Program-made: the position numbers and the translations under genes
Part shown: one piece after another, positions 27,636 to 35,197 of the stretch
Layout of the letters: every line of letters begins with the position of its first letter
How positions within the stretch are numbered: position 1 is the first letter of the stretch
Notes under the pieces: generated by a model
The model's database searches: none
The model's input: the letters and a program-made list of their open reading frames with translations, nothing else
What the model was told of the DNA's origin: nothing
From: Bordetella sp. LUAb4
GTDB lineage: Bacteria > Pseudomonadota > Gammaproteobacteria > Burkholderiales > Burkholderiaceae_B
Direction of reading: 5' to 3'
Length of the DNA: 64,000 bases
NCBI RefSeq assembly: GCF_021325795.1
Contig: NZ_JAHPZX010000001.1
Span: 868,001-932,000, forward strand

Positions 27636-29477
27636 ATGCCCACAAAACGGCCTAGTAAAGCTGAACGCCGCGCGAAGCAGACGCAAGTTACGTCACCAAC
27701 AACTGCGCACAACGCTACCCGGCAACGTACAGTTCTTGACGTTGTTGAAGAGTTGATGCCGGACGGCTCGCATTCCTGGCACGTGGATGCGACGAGCGAC
27801 GCCCATGTCAATCGCCTGCTACGTTTTATCATTCCACCTCGATGGCCTGCGGACGCTTTTGCAGTGGTGGCGACTATCATGGAGCTTTCAGGTTGCTACA
27901 CGGAAGCATCGCTCGTCGGCAATCACCACGCCAACCACGACACCTACATCTCCGACGCGATGGGTGCTGCCGTGAAGTGGCGAAACACCGGTGAATGTCC
28001 AGAGATTGTCGAACTCTGGTGGTATGACCTGCTTGCTGTCCATGGCCAGACCCCACTGACTGAACTCAAGGCAGCGATTCCATATAGCCCAGTCGTATGG
28101 AATCTGATGCGTCTTCTGGCAGTGGCCGACGAAGCGTCAGCAGGGGTTGGATGGATGCCGCGCGGGGATAAAGAAATGACCATGATGACATTGCGCGCCT
28201 CCCTGTCATTCCTTGATCACGTCGACGCCGCCGAGGGCGCAAGGCTGCCCTACATCCCCAATTCTCTTTGTGAAAGGGTTCCGCCAAGCAAGGCGACAGT
28301 GCTACCCAAGTCACTCACACCCTCCGTTGGCTGTACCGTTCGCTCGATGAGCCACCATTTAGCCCTGCTGCCGCCGTCCAGTGTCATTGAGTCCGAGTGG
28401 GTCCTACCTGACAACGGTCCGGCCAGTGAAACGATGCGCTTGCTCGTAATTCCGTACCCGTTCCGTGTGGATGACGAGAGTTTTATCACTGCGGGTCCGG
28501 CCAGAGAAATGACGCATCAGGCCAAGATGCAGCCATATTTCACCTTGAACCCGACTTGGCTGAATATGCCAAGAACGGTCACTGCCAAGCTGATCCGCGA
28601 TGAGCTCATTGCCCCAATGGTCGAACAGGCCATCGGCAAGTTTGGCCCGGATGCAATTGATGGCGTACTTTTCCCGGAATGTGCGCTGACAGAAGAACTT
28701 GGCGACAAACTGCTCGATGAGCTTGCCCGCAGACCGATCCCGGGACTTAAGTTTCTGATCACGGGGACGATGGCGGCCGGTCAGCCGGGCCACGAGGCAT
28801 TCGACGGTTTACCAGGCCGAAATCGCGCGAAAACAATGGTATTCGCGCAAAAGCAAAAGAACGCTGAACAGCGCGTGTTGTATGGGAAGGCGCACTCAAA
28901 ACATCATCGCTGGGCGCTCGATAAGGACCAGATTAAACGGTACGGGCTAACCGGGATTCCCTCACCGGAACCACTAAAGGCGTGGGAACATATTGCTATC
29001 GACAACAGGCGATTGCCCTTTCTCGCCCTGCGCGATGATCTGTGCATGACGGTGCTGATTTGTGAAGACCTGGCACGCGCTGACCCAGCCATGCCGGTAA
29101 TCCGCTCAATAGGCCCAAATCTCGTAATCGCTCTGTTAATGGACGGCCCGCAGTTAGCAGTTCGTTGGCCAGGCCGCTATGCGACAGTGCTTGCGGAAGA
29201 CCCTGGCTCGTCTGTCCTGTCGATCACGTCGGCTGGCATGGTAGACCGCTCCAACCTAGGCGAACGCAATCCAGCACGTGCGGTGGGCTTGTGGCGGCAC
29301 GATCAGGGCTGCAACACAGAGCTGTTCCTTCCGGCGGGGCATCACGGTCTAGTCTTAACCGTGAAAGCAAAGGAAGACGAGCAGTACTCCCTTGACCACC
29401 GAAGCGACCTCAAGGCAGCCCGGCGGTGGAAACTTGAAACGGTAACGCCCCTTGCGGCGAGTGCCGATTGGCTCTAG
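27636..29477 (+). CDS. Stand-alone nitrilase-superfamily protein with unknown N-terminal domain
   Basis: 613 residues. The C-terminal part (about 265-580) has the nitrilase catalytic triad in order: Glu in VLFPECAL (E348), Lys in KHHRWALDKDQIKRYGL (K422) and Cys in MTVLICEDLA (C476). Residues 1-250 have no recognised motif beyond a basic first 15 residues; no signal peptide. The KHHRW...QI..Y.L pattern is, from memory, similar to the nitrilase domain joined to reverse transcriptases of the DRT1 (UG1) defence group, but no polymerase motif is present here. No good ribosome site precedes ATG 27636. It is followed 26 bp later by a small gene and a terminator. Superfamily assignment is good; a defence role is inference. 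Confidence 0.75.
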   Translation: MPTKRPSKAERRAKQTQVTSPTTAHNATRQRTVLDVVEELMPDGSHSWHVDATSDAHVNRLLRFIIPPRWPADAFAVVATIMELSGCYTEASLVGNHHANHDTYISDAMGAAVKWRNTGECPEIVELWWYDLLAVHGQTPLTELKAAIPYSPVVWNLMRLLAVADEASAGVGWMPRGDKEMTMMTLRASLSFLDHVDAAEGARLPYIPNSLCERVPPSKATVLPKSLTPSVGCTVRSMSHHLALLPPSSVIESEWVLPDNGPASETMRLLVIPYPFRVDDESFITAGPAREMTHQAKMQPYFTLNPTWLNMPRTVTAKLIRDELIAPMVEQAIGKFGPDAIDGVLFPECALTEELGDKLLDELARRPIPGLKFLITGTMAAGQPGHEAFDGLPGRNRAKTMVFAQKQKNAEQRVLYGKAHSKHHRWALDKDQIKRYGLTGIPSPEPLKAWEHIAIDNRRLPFLALRDDLCMTVLICEDLARADPAMPVIRSIGPNLVIALLMDGPQLAVRWPGRYATVLAEDPGSSVLSITSAGMVDRSNLGERNPARAVGLWRHDQGCNTELFLPAGHHGLVLTVKAKEDEQYSLDHRSDLKAARRWKLETVTPLAASADWL

Positions 29478-29503
29478 GCTGACGGCATACAGAGGACGAA
29501 GCT

Positions 29504-29863
29504 ATGGCAGCAATTCTCATCAAGGCCCGGCCTGGGGTATACGGGCGGCAGGCCACCGAACACGAACGCAAACTGTTGGAACAGTTTGCCGAAGATTATG
29601 TCGCTTCAACGTCGACTCGTTCGGCGACCGATGTAGCAATTCTCAAGAAGCTCTCGGCCGAAATGCTCAACGATCCCCTCATCGGCAGAGCGAGTTTAGG
29701 CGCATTACCCGAAGTGGCGGTTGGCACTGAATCGGGCGGAGAAAATTCCAAGGAGAGCGCGGGCACGCGTTCTCCAAGAAAGACTCCCGTTACAGTGAGC
29801 GTGACGAAGACGGCTGGAAAGCATTCAACCGGACACGCGGCGAACGCACCCAACAAAAGATAA
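29504..29863 (+). CDS. Small hypothetical partner of the nitrilase-like protein
   Basis: 119 residues. The first 65 are predicted helical (HERKLLEQFAEDYVAS, ATDVAILKKLSAEML); the last 50 are Ser, Thr, Lys and Gly rich and probably disordered. No known family recognised. ATG 29504 has GAGGA 7 bases upstream. It starts 26 bp after the nitrilase-like gene and a terminator follows 10 bp after its stop, so the two form one transcript. It may be a regulator, adaptor or substrate of its neighbour; nothing in the sequence decides. Confidence 0.65.
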   Translation: MAAILIKARPGVYGRQATEHERKLLEQFAEDYVASTSTRSATDVAILKKLSAEMLNDPLIGRASLGALPEVAVGTESGGENSKESAGTRSPRKTPVTVSVTKTAGKHSTGHAANAPNKR

Positions 29864-29872
29864 TTGATCAGT

Positions 29873-29893
29873 TGCCGAACTCCGGCAGTTTTT
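29873..29893 (+). terminator. Rho-independent terminator of the nitrilase-like operon
   Basis: Short stem TGCCG/CGGCA followed by GTTTTT, directly after the small partner gene. Confidence 0.6.
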
Positions 29894-29905
29894 CTTCCGT
29901 AGGAA

Positions 29906-29945
29906 GAAGCAGCAGCCCCGTGTGAGAACACACGGGGCCGTTTCG
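29906..29945. terminator. Rho-independent terminator, DUF4148 copy 3
   Basis: Stem GCCCCGTGTG/CACACGGGGC, the counterpart of the copy 2 terminator, with one changed base at its outer edge. Confidence 0.65.
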
Positions 29946-30534
29946 CTGCATCGAGAGGACATCCAGAACTGCGCCCCGCCTCTCGCCGGGAAACCCGCCA
30001 GGCCAGCACGCCTGGCGAGCCGGACTTCAATTCATGCCGCGCATTTGAGCGCGGCTGGGTACTTCTGGCGGATCAGCCTTGGAACGGCACGTTGTTCGAG
30101 TCACCGAAGGCGGTGGCGCCGGGCGTCTTCGCCACGTCGGCGGCGACTTGCGCACGCGACACGCTGGAATCGGCTTGGGCGGCGAACGCAACGTTGTCGC
30201 TGTCACCGAAGGCAAGCAGGCCTTCGTTCTTGGCTTGTTGCAGTTCGGCTTGAATCTGGGTGCGGGTCGCCGAGCTGTCGGCTTGCGCGTAGCTGCCTTG
30301 GAAAGGCACGTTGTCGATGTCGCCGCGGGGCGTGCCGGCTTGGGCGGCACCAATCAGGGCAAACGAAACAATCAGCGAGGTGGCGATGGTCTTCATGGCA
30401 GTTCTCCTAGTCCTAGTCAGTGGGAGCAGACCGTGTCGGCTAATTCCGGGGTGGTCTGTTGCTGTTCCCGATGACTGAATTCTGCGCTTCCAAGACCTAG
30501 GGATAAACCCGATATTCGCCAAATGACCTTTCCA
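29915..30534 (-). repeat. 620-bp direct repeat, copy 3 (whole DUF4148 unit)
   Basis: Third direct copy in the same orientation as the other two and without net indels. It differs from copy 2 at scattered single bases. Confidence 0.92.
30073..30396 (-). CDS. DUF4148 small exported protein, copy 3
   Basis: 107 residues with the same signal peptide. It shares FGDSDNVAF with copy 2 and differs at GSYAQADSSATRTQ and at FGDSNNVPF near the end. ATG 30396 with AGGAG upstream. Intact, so all three copies remain potentially expressed. Function unknown. Confidence 0.9.
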   Translation of the reverse strand: MKTIATSLIVSFALIGAAQAGTPRGDIDNVPFQGSYAQADSSATRTQIQAELQQAKNEGLLAFGDSDNVAFAAQADSSVSRAQVAADVAKTPGATAFGDSNNVPFQG

Positions 30535-30695
30535 AAAAGAAGACCAATGCGACTATCAATCCTATAAAACATCGCTATAACCAGCCTCCCGTCACTGACT
30601 GATCACAACCGTCCGACCCTGCCCGCGTGCAATGCAATCGTGCGACCGAGGGAGCCAGCAGCGGCCCTTAAGCGAGCCGCCGGGCGCCCTAATAG

Positions 30696-30720
30696 AAAAA
30701 GCCCTCTGACGAGGGCTTTT
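30696..30720. terminator. Rho-independent terminator after cspA
   Basis: AAAAAGCCCTC facing GAGGGCTTTT with a short loop; it works on the minus strand for cspA and may be bidirectional. Confidence 0.85.
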
Positions 30721-30762
30721 CTGGGGCAGGTCCGCCGGCAATATCGTGCCGGCGAGCAGCCT

Positions 30763-30966
30763 TTACAGCGGCGTAATCTTGGTGGCTTGCGGGCCTTTGG
30801 GACCCATGCCAGCGACGAAGCTGACGCGCTGATTTTCTTCAAGCGATTTGAAGCCGTTTCCCTGGATTTCGGAGAAATGCGCGAACAAATCCTTGCCACC
30901 GGATTCAGGCATGATGAAGCCAAAACCCTTTTCCGAATTGAACCACTTGACGATACCGTTTTCCAT
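30763..30966 (-). CDS. cspA: Cold-shock protein (CspA family)
   Basis: 67-residue single cold-shock domain that binds single-stranded RNA and DNA. RNP1 (KGFGFI) and RNP2 (DLFAHFSEI) are both present after the opening [17 protein letters not shown] lies 5 bases before ATG 30966. About 120 bp upstream is free of genes and contains a small hairpin (CGGAC/GTCCG, 30985-30998), consistent with a leader that could respond to temperature as in other csp mRNAs. A strong terminator follows. Which csp paralogue this is cannot be decided from one window. Confidence 0.95.
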   Translation of the reverse strand: MENGIVKWFNSEKGFGFIMPESGGKDLFAHFSEIQGNGFKSLEENQRVSFVAGMGPKGPQATKITPL

Positions 30967-31175
30967 AATATTCCTTGATTAAATGCGGACGCAGGTCCGT
31001 TACCGAGACAATCAAGGGGGATATGGACAATGATGGCGGACTGCTAAATCGACACAACCGAACGGATCGCGACACTTGAGGATCTGCAACCACTATGGGG
31101 CCTGCCCCCGGGGACCGTCAAGTTATATATAGCAACGCTGCCCGGTAGAGCAACCTGCCACCCGCGCGCGGCAGC

Positions 31176-31222
31176 TGAGCAAAAAACAAAAACCCGCATA
31201 ACGCGAGCGTTAGTGCGGGTTT
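31176..31222 (-). terminator. Terminator after tRNA-Ser
   Basis: AAACCCGCA with TGCGGGTTT around an inner AACGC/GCGTT stem, followed on the minus strand by a T-rich run. Confidence 0.8.
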
Positions 31223-31254
31223 TGGGGAATGCGCGAGCATTCCTACGAATTCGA

Positions 31255-31345
31255 TGGCGGACAGAGGGGGATTCGAACCCCCGATACGCTTTTGACGTAT
31301 ACACGCTTTCCAGGCGTGCGCCTTCAACCGCTCGGCCACCTGTCC
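31255..31345 (-). tRNA. tRNA-Ser(GGA)
   Basis: Long-variable-arm tRNA. The acceptor GGACAGG pairs with the 3' CTGTCC, the discriminator is G and CCA is encoded. The anticodon loop CTGGAAA gives GGA (Ser, UCC/UCU codons). The T-arm reads GGGGGTTCGAATCCCCC. Its 3' end faces the accessory region on the left. A TGCTAGAAT extended -10 lies about 50 bp upstream and a terminator follows. Confidence 0.96.
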
Positions 31346-31397
31346 TGATCCGGATTTTTCGCCCGGGTGGACCCGAAACGGAAAACGGCAATCCGCG

Positions 31398-31406
31398 ATT
31401 CTAGCA
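31398..31406 (-). promoter_or_regulatory. Extended -10 element of tRNA-Ser
   Basis: Minus-strand TGCTAGAAT about 53 bp before the tRNA 5' end. The same string lies upstream of rplM, and GCTAGAAT before tyrS. No good -35 is seen. Confidence 0.5.
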
Positions 31407-31554
31407 GATCCAAATTAAATGTGCTGACGAAGCCCCCTCACTGGCTGTGGCGGAGCCGCGACGAGCTGAAACGCCAGAACAACCACCTGACGCCGGTCCT
31501 CTCAGACACTTCCCCCGCCTTCCCGCCCCGATGCTTGGGCGCACCACCCAGCCC

Positions 31555-33318
31555 CTACTTCCCCGTCCCACTCCGCGTCACACAATTCAAATACCCATCC
31601 ACAGCCGCCAGCACCGTGGCCGTCTGCACTTCCTGCGCGAACCGGAAGCGGTCGCCATAAACCGTCTCGTCAGGGAATTCGCTGATCAACATCAGCGGCA
31701 CCCGCTCACCCGCCGACTCCGTGATCTGCACCGGGATACCGTTCATCATGTCGAACCCGCGCTCCTGCGCGTGCGCCTGAAACAGCGCCACCTGGCGGGC
31801 ATTGAAACGAATCAGGTCAGGATGCTCGCGCGCCAGCCGGGCGGTGATGTTCTCCAGCAGCCCACGCGCCTTGGCCCCCCATCCCGCTTGATGCCGCATG
31901 ATCAGGAAAAACCCTTTCGGCACCGTCCACAATTCGAAATTACGCGGCAGATACCCAGACAAAGGCCGCGTCCACTCATGCGCGGGATAGCCATGCAGAC
32001 TGATGTGCAATTGCGCGCCGCTGATTTCGTAAGCCTTGAACCGCGCCTCCAGTTCATAAAAAGGCGCCTTCTCGCGATACGCCAGATCGTCGCCCAAGGC
32101 GGTATAGCGGGCCGCATGATGCATATGCCGTGGATTGCTCTGGCACAGCTGCCCGAACAGCGCATAGCCATCCGGATTCTCCAGCCCGATCAACACAAAA
32201 TGCGAATCCAGCCGCGCTTTCAACACGTGCGCGGCAACCAGCGCCCCGACCACGCCTGAAGCTTCATTGGCATGCTGTCCGCCGGATATCACCACAGCCG
32301 GCTCGGCACCGCGCACATAACTCCCCCGCACGGCCCGCCCCTGGCGTGATTGCACGACAAAAGGCTCGCCACCCACCGCCTGCATCTCGTGCGCGATGCG
32401 CTCCGGCGACAAGGGCCCATTCAACTCCGACAAAGGTGTCCCCAGCGACCGCGGCGCCACATCCTGGACCGGCTCGAAAGCCTCCGCGCTGATGCGCAGC
32501 TTCACTTCGCGTTCACTATGACGCACGTCCGGCACGATCTGCCCCGGCTGCAACCCCCGGTTGCCCAAGGGCCGCCCGGAATGACGCTGGAAGATTTCCA
32601 GCAGCCCGAAGTAGATCTCCTCGTGCATGGCTTCGAAGGTGCTGATGACCTCATCTTCGTAGCCCGTGTCACGCTCGATGCCCGGCAGATCCACGCTGAC
32701 CTGGAGCCGCTCGAAGTACGGTTCGCGCTCGCCCCAGGGATGGCCGCCCACGACACGCAGTATCGTGTCGTACATACGCGAATACTCGGTCGGACGCGCC
32801 TCGTCCAACAACAGCGCCCCGTCGCCCCCCTCCACGCGCACCCAACCCGTCGGCGTCAAGCTGGCCACCCCGGCGCGATCGGTCACGATCTGATTCGGCG
32901 CGAACACCTTCTTCTGCTCAGTGCGGGCCGTGGCGTAGCGCAGCTCTATCGCATATTCGAGCTCGGGCCCGCCCGCCTCGAATGCCACCTCTATCGTTTC
33001 CAACATGCCCACCAGCGGGTACGCTTCCAACGTGAAGCGGCGCTGCGGCGCCGACGCATGCACGGGGTAGCGCACCGTAACGCCGGCCAGGCCGCTGATC
33101 TCGACCTCGTCCAGGAAGAAATGCACCAGAGGCTTGTAGGCGCTGTAGAAACGCGCCTGCACACCCGCCTGCGCCAGCCGCTGCTCGGCCGCACGCCGCG
33201 CAGCGGCATCCTCGAACAGCCACGCGTGCACGCGAGTGCCCCGGTAAGCGGGTTCGGAAAACTCCCGCACCCAGGCATCCAGGGTGCGCTCGAAAGTCTG
33301 TTCCAGCAGTATCGCCAT
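31555..33318 (-). CDS. M14-family zinc carboxypeptidase-like metallopeptidase
   Basis: 587 residues. The C-terminal catalytic part has the zinc motif HANE (H349, E352) in ISGGQHANEASG, the third ligand H442 in LHISLHGYPAHEW, and Glu candidates at E534 (ITESAG) and E547 (LISEFPDE). The N-terminal 300 residues form a separate region unlike standard M14 domains. No signal peptide, so a cytoplasmic enzyme. The ATG at 33318 directly follows the permease stop, making it the last gene of the LysR-ABC operon. Role by context: trimming or deacylating the imported peptide-like substrate. Confidence 0.85.
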   Translation of the reverse strand: MAILLEQTFERTLDAWVREFSEPAYRGTRVHAWLFEDAAARRAAEQRLAQAGVQARFYSAYKPLVHFFLDEVEISGLAGVTVRYPVHASAPQRRFTLEAYPLVGMLETIEVAFEAGGPELEYAIELRYATARTEQKKVFAPNQIVTDRAGVASLTPTGWVRVEGGDGALLLDEARPTEYSRMYDTILRVVGGHPWGEREPYFERLQVSVDLPGIERDTGYEDEVISTFEAMHEEIYFGLLEIFQRHSGRPLGNRGLQPGQIVPDVRHSEREVKLRISAEAFEPVQDVAPRSLGTPLSELNGPLSPERIAHEMQAVGGEPFVVQSRQGRAVRGSYVRGAEPAVVISGGQHANEASGVVGALVAAHVLKARLDSHFVLIGLENPDGYALFGQLCQSNPRHMHHAARYTALGDDLAYREKAPFYELEARFKAYEISGAQLHISLHGYPAHEWTRPLSGYLPRNFELWTVPKGFFLIMRHQAGWGAKARGLLENITARLAREHPDLIRFNARQVALFQAHAQERGFDMMNGIPVQITESAGERVPLMLISEFPDETVYGDRFRFAQEVQTATVLAAVDGYLNCVTRSGTGK

Positions 33319-33320
33319 GT

Positions 33321-34187
33321 CTACACCTTGCCGGTGGGATCGAGACGGTCGCGCAGCCAATCGCCCAGCAGATTCAGGCCCAGCACCGTCAACATGATGG
33401 CCAGCCCCGGAAAGACGCTGACCCACCACGCGGTCTGCAAATAGGTCCGGCCATCGGCAAGCATACCGCCCCAGCTGGGGATGGTGGGATCCACGCCCAG
33501 GCCCAGGAAGGTCAGGCTGCTTTCCAGCAGGATATTGTTGGCCACGTTCAAGGCCATCAGGATGATCAGCGGCCCCAGCAGATTGGGCACGATGTGATGC
33601 CGCAGCATCGCCAGGTCACGCACACCGAACGCGCGGGCCGCCTGCACGAACTCGCGCTCGCGCAGGGCCAGCACCTGAGCGCGCACCAGCCGCGCATACT
33701 GCACCCATTGCGAGATCACCATGAAGAAGATCACATTGAACAGCCCACCTCCAAGTATGGAGATGAACGTGATCGCCACCAGGATGAAGGGCAACGCCAG
33801 CTGCACGTCGGCAAAGCGCATCACGATGATGTCCCACATGCCTCGGTAATAGCCCGATACCAGGCCCATGACCGTGCCCAGCAAGGCGCCGAACAGCACC
33901 GAGAAAAACCCGGCGGTCAACGAAATCTGCCCACCCACCACGACGCGCGCCAGCACGTCGCGGCCCAGCGGGTCGGTACCGAACACATGCGCCCAGGACT
34001 GAAATGGCGCGATCAGGCGCGCGCCCAGGTCCATGGCCTCGCCGCCATCGGGAAACAGCCAGCCGGACAGCAACACCGCCAGCACCATGACGCTGGTCAG
34101 CACCACGCCCAGCACGAACTCCAGGGAACGGAATCGGCGGCGGGCGGCGGCACGCCGCGCGGCCTCATTGGGAAGAGTCGTCTGCAT
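33321..34187 (-). CDS. Dipeptide/oligopeptide ABC permease, DppC type
   Basis: 288-residue inner-membrane permease with an N-terminal span and five further spans. GTDPLGRDVLARVVVGGQISL is the classical DppC/OppC signature after the first periplasmic loop, and the EAA loop lies at VQAARAFGVRDLAMLRHHIVPN. It pairs with the DppB-type permease 6 bp upstream; both are driven by the fused ATPase at 36797. Start ATG 34187. It imports peptides or similar compounds; the ligand is unknown. Confidence 0.94.
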   Translation of the reverse strand: MQTTLPNEAARRAAARRRFRSLEFVLGVVLTSVMVLAVLLSGWLFPDGGEAMDLGARLIAPFQSWAHVFGTDPLGRDVLARVVVGGQISLTAGFFSVLFGALLGTVMGLVSGYYRGMWDIIVMRFADVQLALPFILVAITFISILGGGLFNVIFFMVISQWVQYARLVRAQVLALREREFVQAARAFGVRDLAMLRHHIVPNLLGPLIILMALNVANNILLESSLTFLGLGVDPTIPSWGGMLADGRTYLQTAWWVSVFPGLAIMLTVLGLNLLGDWLRDRLDPTGKV

Positions 34188-34193
34188 GTCGCC

Positions 34194-35117
34194 TCAACGC
34201 GTACGAATGCGGGGATCGACGATGCCATAGGCGATGTCGACCAACAGATTGACCACGACGATCACCAGCGCAAGCACGGTGACCGTCCCTTGCAGCACGG
34301 GATAGTCGCGCGATGCGATGGCATCGAAGGCCAGCGTCCCCATACCCGGCCAATTGAAGACTTTCTCGATCACCACGATGCCGCCGATCAGGCCGCCGAA
34401 CTGCAAGCCCATATACGTGATGAGCGGAATCGCGCAATTGCGCAGCGCGTGCTTGTACAGCACCACGCGTTCACGCAAGCCCTTGCTGCGCGCCACCATG
34501 ATGTACTGCGCCGACAGCGTCTCCAGCATGGTGGTACGCACCAGCCGCACATTCGTCGCGCTAAGAATGATGGCCATGGTCAATGCCGGCATCACCAGGC
34601 TGATGGGACCATCCCAACCCGAAGGCGGCAACAGTGGAAAGGTGATGGACAACAACAGCACCAGCATCAAGGCCAGCCAGAAGTTGGGAAAGGACAAACC
34701 CACCAGCGACAGAATGCGTATGGCCTGGTCGCTGGCCTTGCCTTTATTGACGGCGGCCCGGATACCCAGCGGCACGGAAATCAGTATGGACAGCGCCAGC
34801 GATACGAAGGCCAGCATCAACGTGGCCGGCAGGGCGTCACCGATCAAGCGAGCCACGGACGTGCCGCCGGCGAAACTGCGGCCGAAGTCGCCATGCAGCA
34901 GTCCGCCCATATAGGATAGATACTGCACGGCGAAAGGCCGGTCCAGTCCCAGGCCGGCGCGGATGTTCTGCAGATCCTGCTCGGTGACGCTGCCTGCCCC
35001 CTGGCTCAACATCACGGCCGGGTCGCCGGTCAGACGTACCGCATAGGAAACCAGCAGCGTCACCGCAAGCACCACGAAGATGGCTTGCAGGACGCGTTTG
35101 ACGATGAAACCAGTCAT
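34194..35117 (-). CDS. Dipeptide/oligopeptide ABC permease, DppB type
   Basis: 307-residue permease with the typical DppB opening (MTGFIVKRVLQAIFVVLAVT), GDPAVMLSQGAG, GLDRPFAVQYLSYM and the EAA loop SKGLRERVVLYKHALRNCAIP. Start ATG 35117 by family comparison; a GTG at 35147 in the same frame is possible and neither has a strong ribosome site. Part of the LysR-ATPase-SBP-DppB-DppC-M14 operon. Confidence 0.93.
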   Translation of the reverse strand: MTGFIVKRVLQAIFVVLAVTLLVSYAVRLTGDPAVMLSQGAGSVTEQDLQNIRAGLGLDRPFAVQYLSYMGGLLHGDFGRSFAGGTSVARLIGDALPATLMLAFVSLALSILISVPLGIRAAVNKGKASDQAIRILSLVGLSFPNFWLALMLVLLLSITFPLLPPSGWDGPISLVMPALTMAIILSATNVRLVRTTMLETLSAQYIMVARSKGLRERVVLYKHALRNCAIPLITYMGLQFGGLIGGIVVIEKVFNWPGMGTLAFDAIASRDYPVLQGTVTVLALVIVVVNLLVDIAYGIVDPRIRTR

Positions 35118-35197
35118 GAGACTTTGCTTGATGTGCCCCGGCGGCACGCCGGGACCCTGTTCAAAAAATCAACCTCGCGGCGATATTTCCGCGGCGC

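Noticed and set aside
27426-27686. Minus-strand ORF overlapping the nitrilase-like gene start
   Set aside because: No ribosome site, overlaps the start of a better-supported gene and has no recognisable motif.
18751-30534. Insertion sequence or composite transposon explaining the 620-bp repeats
   Set aside because: The repeats contain no transposase, terminal inverted repeats or obvious target-site duplications; they are a complete small gene with its own terminator.
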